Positions 57,838-64,000 of a DNA stretch of 64,000 nucleotides are shown here, one piece after another (position 1 is the first letter of the stretch; the number at the start of each line of letters is the position of its first letter). The stretch comes from Saccharomycodes ludwigii. Lineage: Eukaryota > Ascomycota > Saccharomycetes > Saccharomycodales > Saccharomycodaceae. Under the pieces are notes generated by a model. It saw only the letters and a list, made by a program, of their open reading frames with translations. It was not told the origin of the DNA and ran no database searches. A program made the position numbers and the translations under genes. Where the stretch lies: contig NC_060205.1 in assembly GCF_020623625.1 (NCBI RefSeq), forward strand, positions 613,501 through 677,500. Direction: 5' to 3'.

Positions 57838-60297
57838 TTATTTTCTACTGACCTTGAGACTTTTCACTCTTTGTAAAAATTTATTTCCACTGCCATCCTT
57901 TTTAGCAGCTCTACTGCCATCATTAAAACGGACACCCATATAAACATCCTCATCTTCATTATTCCTGCCATCTGGAAAGGTGGAAACATAAGTATTAGTA
58001 TTATTCTTAATCGGTGATGGACTGCCACCTCTCACAGAATTATATCCATGACCGGTAGGGATTCCATTTATATTGCCATTCATTCTGGTATTCATCTGTG
58101 TATTAGGTGCCGTTCGCCTGTTGGTGCCATGAAAATCAGCTTCATAGGTATCATCATAATCATAATCATCATCATCATCATCACTATTCCTATTAATTAA
58201 GGCTGCAGAGGCAGCGCCTTTTAATCTTTGACTTAATGATTTTTTTCTACCTAAAGTTTCATGCCTTCTGTGTCTCATATCCTCTTTAATAGCCAGCGGA
58301 GCAGCTGGTGCACCGTCTAAAAATGTGGTCGACCCCAACCCTTGAGAGGTTGGTCCATGAATTAACTGTACTTTCTGTTTGGTGTCAAACTGCCCAACAT
58401 CTGATCTGTTTTTAATAGCATCCAAGGTATCAGAGCTTGAAGTGCTCATCATGGCTCTTGGTGGAATCAAGATTTCGCCGTTTCCACCACGCTTGGCCAT
58501 ATTATCAGTGGAATACACCACATCATCTTCATCATCATGGTTTTCAGTACCAAACATTTGATTCATTTTGGTGTTATAGGAGCTCAACGGGCCACCTTTT
58601 ATAGTTGAATTTGGACCATCCTTAGGGAAGGCCAAAACTGGAGCAGTGGTGGTATTTTTATTACGATGAGGCGTACATGCGTCAAACGGACCATCATGAT
58701 GGAATGCACCACCAAATAGCGCTGTAACGTCTAACTTATCAATTGTGTCAACATTTTTGGCAATTGGTCCCTTTTTCTTTGACTTACGGCTTTTAGAACC
58801 ACCACCAGTATCACTAGCACTAGGACGAGAACGGCTCCTGGAGGACGAAGAATGCTTTTCATTTCTTGGGTACGGCTTTCTACTTTTAGCTATTTCATCA
58901 TAAGAAGGCGGCAAATCATCTTTGGGGCTTGAATTCGGTTTAACATTATAAGGGTTTATTCTATTCCTTGTGCGGTATCTATCATTTATAGGTTGTTGAT
59001 CTTTTGTATCTTCTTCTTCTTCTAAGTATCTCTCTCTTAATCTATCCTTTTCTTCTTTAGCGGTTAACCTAGCAGAGGAGGAGGAAGAAGAAGAAGCCGG
59101 TGGTATATACTGGGGTGGTTTAGTGGAAACAGTTTCTCTTTCATCAACAAATGGATTATAATTGTTATTTTGGGTTCTTACTGTTGGTGAATAACTTCTA
59201 ACTGTATTGCTGTTATAAATAGTATTATTATTATTGCTCATATTGAGTATTAATTTTCCTTTTTTCTTTTTTTTTTTTTTTTTTTCTCTTCTTCCTTTAG
59301 ATATGATTTATTAAAAATAGGAAAAAGAAAGTGAGAAAGGAGAAATAAAAATGTTGTAATAATTGTTAGTATTGTGATGACAAAGAAACAATGTATAGAT
59401 TTGAAAGGAAAATAACTTGAAAAACTTGCAAAAAAAGAAGGATTGTGAGTGGGTATATATATATATATATAATGTATATATTAAGTGACGCACATTTGGC
59501 AATAATAGAAATGTATCAACAGGTGGCTATAAATCACAATTAATGATAAGGGAAAAAATAAAAGTAAAAATTATATTTTATTTAAAGGCTGAAAGAAACA
59601 AAATGCTCTTTCTTTTCAACTTTCTAAAAATAATTTTTTTTTTGGTTTTTTTTTTGGAGGGGGGGGGCAAAAAAAAAAAAAGGCCGAGACCTCCCCTCTC
59701 AAAATAAAACCCACACCTTTTATGACGTATCCCTTTCCCTTTCCCCCGATATCCTAATTAGGAAATATAATTCTCATCCTATATTATCACGTGATATCAC
59801 ATCCGTACATCTCTTTTGCTTTTGCTTAAAAAAAAAAAAAGTTAACTTGGTATTTCCAATTCAAATCCAATTACATCCCATATAAATACAGATAAAATAA
59901 CATACTTTCTTCTTAATCCACCACTAGGAGATGGTGTATTGCTACCACCACTATTACTACTATTATTAAAAAATACAGAATTAGGTGTTCTAACATTATC
60001 AATTGGTGAATGCGATGAATTCATATTATTACTATTATTTTCAAAACTTATTGTCGATCTATTTCTTTGTGTATTCAATTCTAAATTATTAACATTATGT
60101 TGTTTTATATTGTTTTTTCTAATCCAATTTTGGTAGTCCTTATCTGAGTCATATTGGTTACTATTAGAACTGTCTAATTCTTGTTGTTGTGCTGCCATTC
60201 TAAATGGATTGTTCATCGAATATGGTCTACTATTACTACTGTTTGTAGTCCCAGTCCTGAGAAAACTTGGCTGTTGTTGTTGTTGTTGGTACGACAT
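57838..60297 (-). CDS. PAL1: Pal1, endocytic early-coat protein, two exons
   Basis: Exon 1 is 60297-59906 (130 codons plus two bases); exon 2 is read to 57838. Using the in-frame acceptor the spliced product is 614 residues. Exon 2 carries the Pal1 domain (GPIAKNVDTIDKLDVTALFG, then FHHDGPFDACTPHRNK, APVLAFPKDGPNSTI), with PPSYDEIAK before it. Two NPF motifs, one in each exon (residues 30-32 of exon 1; in NNYNPFVDE of exon 2), can bind the EH domains of Ede1. A Met at 59241 could start a 467-residue short form. S. cerevisiae has the WGD pair YDR348C (PAL1) and YHR097C (PAL2), of which YHR097C has an intron. Flanking SFB3 confirms the locus. Confidence 0.85.
59365..59371 (-). promoter_or_regulatory. 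Intron branch point TACTAAC
   Basis: Exact match on the minus strand, about 70 bases before the first AG. Confidence 0.85.
59658..59795. promoter_or_regulatory. Promoter-like cluster inside the PAL1 intron
   Basis: AGGGG at 59658-59662 and CCCCT at 59693-59697 (stress-response-element cores), TGACGT at 59723-59728 (CRE/ATF-type), and the palindrome ATCACGTGAT at 59786-59795 (Cbf1/Pho4 E-box), the only such GC-rich cluster nearby. A (TA)n stretch at 59454-59471 could serve as TATA for transcription from the ATG at 59241. Confidence 0.45.
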
Positions 60298-60904
60298 TAT
60301 TAATAGAAAAACTATTAGTTACTTAACTATACATATATATATATATATGCAAACAATACGTTAGGAATGTGGTGATGACGATGCTATTTTTTTGTTGATT
60401 TTTAATTCATTTCAAATCTTGCTCGAATACAGTAAGCAATAACTAATTGATAAAAATAATAAATCTCCTATTTTTACAATTGGTGCCAACCAAAGAAAAA
60501 GAAAATAAGAAAGCAAGAAAGGGAAAAATGAAAAAAAAAGAAAAAAAAAAAAAAAAATAGTAACAAAAATAAGAAGCAAAAAAATTTACTCTTTTTGTCC
60601 GTGGAAAGAAAAAAAGAAAAGAAAAAAAGGAAAAAAAGAAAAAAAGAAAAAAGAAAAAACCAAACGGGCAGAAACGGAAAATTGGAAAAAGCAGCAGCAA
60701 ATATCGCTTCTACAATTAAAAACAAACACAAAGCTAATTTATATTTGATAATCTCTACTTTTTGTTATATATAATAGTAATATACAATACATCAACAATC
60801 ATCATCTTAAACTATTAAGTATGTCGAAATGGGAGGAGTCAGGGAAAAAAAAAAAAAAAAAAAAACAAAAAAAAACATATACAAGTATGTAATAACTTTG
60901 TTAA
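60298..60904. other. Intergenic SFB3-PAL1
   Basis: 607 bp, largely purine-rich on the plus strand (60490-60660) with an A run at 60846-60864; PAL1 promoter and SFB3 3' region. The open frames here are low-complexity artefacts. Confidence 0.65.
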
Positions 60905-63727
60905 TCATATATGTAAATATCTTTGAGTAAAAGTTTCATTATCAACTTTGTTGGACTTTCCAACCTTAATATAGTCCTCTTTATCCATTCTCTCCTTAAT
61001 TTTCTTATGTAAAAACAACAGATAATTTTCTAAACTTTCCACCATTTCTATATTCTTATCTTCAAATAAAATATCGTACTGCATCACATTGCTGTAATAA
61101 TCATCATATTGAGGCCTTAGTGGTAGCACCTTAATAAAATTACTTTCCCGATGATAGTTACAAATACGTCTCCAATACAGCATCAAATTGCGTGCTTTAA
61201 TGTTAATCGCAGTATCCAAAATAGGGAAAATACCACTCTCAATATGAATCTTACTAATATCATTGATATTTTCGGAAACCCCCAATAAATCTTGTAATAA
61301 CATTTTATTAGTATTGGTGTTAAACCAAATATAAACCAGATCACCTTGAAATATTACATAACACCCACCATCAATTAATTTGCGATAACTATTCCCTACG
61401 CTCAAACTAGAGATACTTTCCACACTCAACAAAGTGTCGTTTTCATCATAAAAGGTTAAATCATTTTCGCTCATCAAAGTGTGCAAAGGAATGATTTGCG
61501 GATAAAGCCTGTAATTCAATCTAGAGGGTGAACTGGTTAAGAAATCATAATACTGCACCACTCTTTCATTACCTCTAGTGGAATGATTTGTATTTTTCAT
61601 TAGTTTACTACTTTCAAAAGCCAACATGTATGTAGGCAAGGTCTTTAAAGATTCTGGCAAAACCATTTGTGTATTCCCACCACCGGTTAATGCCCTATAC
61701 TGAGTGAAAATGTCAACTAGTTTATTGTCTATGGTGTTGCGTACCTTACTATAATCCGAAGCATCCTCTCTCAAAGAGCGCAAAACATCTTTAACCATAA
61801 TATTAACTATATTATCTTGGTTAACAAATTTGAAAATTTCAAAAATATTACTGGAAACCGCACCTGTAGTATTGACAACCCTAATTTTTCTTTCCCCCTT
61901 TAAATTTGTGTACAAAACAGCCGCTTGGAAATAACAGTCTTTACCATGTTTCAAAACATCGTCATCATATTTCAATAAAACACTAATATTAGAAGTTTTG
62001 CTTAATATACTGGTAAAAGGTGGCTTATCACTTTCATCACTGCTTTCACTGTAATAGTTGTAAACGTTTAACCCATTAGAACATCTCAATTTCCACTGGG
62101 CTTGGTAGCCTACAGTATTAGAACAACTTGTCAAGTAATCATGACATAATTGAAACTCATCTTTGGCTGGCTGAAAATGAGGGTAATGTTTTAGGAAACC
62201 GCCAGTTAAGTAAGATGGGTAGCCAACAGTACACAAATCCATAAATCCGTCAGTGGTAATAAATAAATCAATACCAACCGACTTTTTAAGCATCGCCCTG
62301 GATACTTTAACATAATATGGATTATCACACTTTAAATTTTTTTTCAAATTGTCATCCTTTTTGAATTTTAAAGTACCTCTAGAATACATTGGCAGTGAGT
62401 TTAAAGAACACAAAACCTTCCCACCATTAGCAAACGTTGCCAAAGCCAATGTAGCAGCTTCTAAAGCAGGTCCATAACAAACTTCAACCTCAGTATTGTA
62501 GTTTTCAGACTTGGAAGAACAATGCTGTTGAAGCTTTTGTAAGGTGTCTTCAATAACATACATACCATCTGCGGGTGAGACAAATAACCCTTCGTAGAAT
62601 GGAAGGAAAACACTACCCTCTTCATTGCCATTGTTTCTGGTGTCTCCATATAGGTCACCAACAATGAATTCTTGCGCTGTGTCTTGATGAGCAGAAAGTT
62701 TAAAAAAATGCAAATTCTTGTCAAAAGCCATAATACCCACTTTACAGTGTGGTTGATAGTGTGATATATATTCAATACTAGATCTAACAGCCTCAATCAC
62801 ACTTAAACTACTTTTATTTGCATTGGCAAATGTGGAGATATCAATAAGGAAAAAATAGTGCAAAGGTTGATTCTTCCCGCCGTTATTGTCTGTAACATGA
62901 TTATAGGCGTCTGGCGCATCAAATTCGTAAAAACCTTGTGTGATTGGAGGTGGTTGAAATTGCAATGGATTGTTTGTTTTAACTTTACAAAAATTACATT
63001 GATATGTGTTTTCGTAATTAAATTTGAAATGCGGATTATTATAAGCCCGGCATCTATTACAACGTAATAACCCGATATTCTGTTCTATGGTAGGAATAGC
63101 ATTGGTATTGCTCGAATTTCCATCGGTACCGTCAAAGGCCTCTTCGTTGTCAAACCCATTACTGTTATTACCATTACTATTATTGCTATCAACAGTGACT
63201 AGTGTGGATATATCAGCAAAAGGTTGCATCACAACACCTAAGGGTAATTTAGTAGCACTTCTCAACTGCTCATCTTTAGGCACATTATACATCGTCAAGC
63301 TCATTAGTCTTGGATCACAAGAACCAGTGTCAAGGCCATAGAATTCAGTAGTTTTCAATGGCAAGACAGAATCACGCGTAGTATCAAAAGTCTTGTACAA
63401 ATATTCTTGTTGATTAACTAATCTTTCTGTGGGTAAATCATAATTTGTGGTATTGGTAGTAGGAGTATTTGATGCAACGGGAGTAATAATCCTTTGACTG
63501 CTGCCATTATTGTTCATAATACCTGACATTGAGTTGATAATAGGCGTAGTGGTACCAGCACTGTTATTAATTGATAAACTACTAACACTAGTATTGTTAC
63601 CATTTAAGTTATAATAGGCTCTAGCAGGTTTCTTCTTTCTTGTATGTGTAGAAGCGGGTCTATCATTACCTGGTTGTTGTGGCGAGTTTAGACTCAAGTT
63701 GGATATGTTTTGAGGTAACTCATTCAT
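60905..63727 (-). CDS. SFB3: Sfb3 (Lst1), Sec24-like COPII cargo adaptor
   Basis: 940 residues (S. cerevisiae Sfb3 929). A disordered N terminus with KKKPARAYYNLN is followed by the hydrophobic lead-in SCDPRLMSLTMYNVP, the Sec23/Sec24 zinc finger (CNRCRAYNNPHF, then CNFCK; CX2C-X18-CX2C), the vWA-like trunk starting HYFFLIDISTFANANKSS, the beta-sandwich and helical domains, and a gelsolin-like C terminus with VYIWFNTNTNKMLLQDLLG. It pairs with Sec23 on ER vesicles and is needed for export of the proton pump Pma1. It is next to PAL1, as YHR097C-YHR098C in S. cerevisiae. Confidence 0.96.
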   Translation of the reverse strand: MNELPQNISNLSLNSPQQPGNDRPASTHTRKKKPARAYYNLNGNNTSVSSLSINNSAGTTTPIINSMSGIMNNNGSSQRIITPVASNTPTTNTTNYDLPTERLVNQQEYLYKTFDTTRDSVLPLKTTEFYGLDTGSCDPRLMSLTMYNVPKDEQLRSATKLPLGVVMQPFADISTLVTVDSNNSNGNNSNGFDNEEAFDGTDGNSSNTNAIPTIEQNIGLLRCNRCRAYNNPHFKFNYENTYQCNFCKVKTNNPLQFQPPPITQGFYEFDAPDAYNHVTDNNGGKNQPLHYFFLIDISTFANANKSSLSVIEAVRSSIEYISHYQPHCKVGIMAFDKNLHFFKLSAHQDTAQEFIVGDLYGDTRNNGNEEGSVFLPFYEGLFVSPADGMYVIEDTLQKLQQHCSSKSENYNTEVEVCYGPALEAATLALATFANGGKVLCSLNSLPMYSRGTLKFKKDDNLKKNLKCDNPYYVKVSRAMLKKSVGIDLFITTDGFMDLCTVGYPSYLTGGFLKHYPHFQPAKDEFQLCHDYLTSCSNTVGYQAQWKLRCSNGLNVYNYYSESSDESDKPPFTSILSKTSNISVLLKYDDDVLKHGKDCYFQAAVLYTNLKGERKIRVVNTTGAVSSNIFEIFKFVNQDNIVNIMVKDVLRSLREDASDYSKVRNTIDNKLVDIFTQYRALTGGGNTQMVLPESLKTLPTYMLAFESSKLMKNTNHSTRGNERVVQYYDFLTSSPSRLNYRLYPQIIPLHTLMSENDLTFYDENDTLLSVESISSLSVGNSYRKLIDGGCYVIFQGDLVYIWFNTNTNKMLLQDLLGVSENINDISKIHIESGIFPILDTAINIKARNLMLYWRRICNYHRESNFIKVLPLRPQYDDYYSNVMQYDILFEDKNIEMVESLENYLLFLHKKIKERMDKEDYIKVGKSNKVDNETFTQRYLHI

Positions 63728-64000
63728 ATTTATTAGCTTTATTTTTTCTATTTTTATTTTTATTTTTATTTTTATTTTTTTTTAGCTAATTTGGTTGAGG
63801 CAATTGGGCCTTCTTAGATACTAGAATCAGAGTTATCTTTAAAAAAAATTAATAATATTCTATTAAACTGAAAAATAAAATAAAAGTAATATGTAACTAA
63901 AAAAAGAACAAAACAAAACAAACAAACAAATAAATAAAATTTAACAAAGGATTTGTTGGTTTGTATTCGTTTGCTATGATTTCAATTTTATCTTCTTTTC
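63728..64000. other. SFB3 upstream sequence to the window edge
   Basis: AT-rich, with (TTTTTA)n at about 63742-63775. No further gene start is visible. Confidence 0.6.

Larger units (their letters stand above)
59291..59905 (-). other. Spliceosomal intron of PAL1
   Basis: 5' site GTATGT at 59905-59900, branch point TACTAAC at 59371-59365 (both exact yeast consensus), then a pyrimidine-rich stretch without AG until AAG ending at 59295. That first AG puts exon 2 out of frame; the next, 4 bases on (ending 59291), keeps the frame and gives a short Lys run from a 19-A homopolymer before MSNNNN. An AG ending at 59288 is in frame too. Either the second AG is used or the homopolymer length is off by a base. 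Confidence 0.85.

Noticed and set aside
59786-59795. ATCACGTGAT as a centromere CDEI element
   Set aside because: No CDEIII-like TTCCGAA at the end of an 80-170 bp AT-rich stretch; it lies in the PAL1 intron.
60443-60731. Phe-rich 85-codon frames on the minus strand
   Set aside because: Translations of a purine-rich tract; low complexity.

Overview
This is nuclear DNA from a budding yeast. The genes are compact, AT-rich and nearly intron-free, with long A/T homopolymers between them. Two tRNA genes and 22 protein genes (21 complete, one cut by the left edge) are supported. Almost all have clear Saccharomyces cerevisiae counterparts, but gene order is that of a yeast that did not undergo the whole-genome duplication (WGD): genes that S. 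cerevisiae splits between sister chromosomes are interleaved here (PRE3/OST1 of chromosome X with SFI1/ORC3 of chromosome XII; YNG2/SFB3 of VIII with FCF1/SVF1/MRP1 of IV). A Saccharomycodes- or Kluyveromyces-like lineage would fit; the species cannot be named from sequence alone. No virus-like or LTR element was seen.

Layout. (1) 1-7.6 kb: PRE3 (partial), SFI1, OST1, ORC3. (2) 7.9-13.3 kb: a Zn2Cys6 regulator, tRNA-Lys(CTT), ILV3. (3) 13.9-21.3 kb: ELP2, a PMT2-family mannosyltransferase (PMT6 by position) and YPP1, in the S. cerevisiae YGR198-YGR200 order. (4) 21.6-26.9 kb: YNG2, FCF1, intron-containing tRNA-Ser(GCT), and an arginyl-tRNA synthetase gene with both a mitochondrial leader and an internal cytosolic start. 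(5) 27.4-36.3 kb: an island absent from the corresponding S. cerevisiae locus: an Asn-rich unknown gene, a second large Zn2Cys6 regulator, a sulfatase and TRM11. (6) 37.3-49.9 kb: three tandem hexose transporter genes with long, duplicated upstream regions. (7) 50.6-64 kb: SVF1, MRP1, UGA4, PAL1 and SFB3.

The points most worth a second look are a complete spliceosomal intron joining two separate open frames into PAL1, with promoter-like motifs inside it; the two-start ArgRS gene, which looks like the ancestral state of the cytosolic/mitochondrial pair of S. cerevisiae; the mosaic HXT array, whose middle gene has the leader of one neighbour and the body of the other, with a near-identical 0.5 kb non-coding block repeated about 1.9 kb upstream of two of the genes; and an apparently cytosolic sulfatase in a yeast lineage where such enzymes are scarce.
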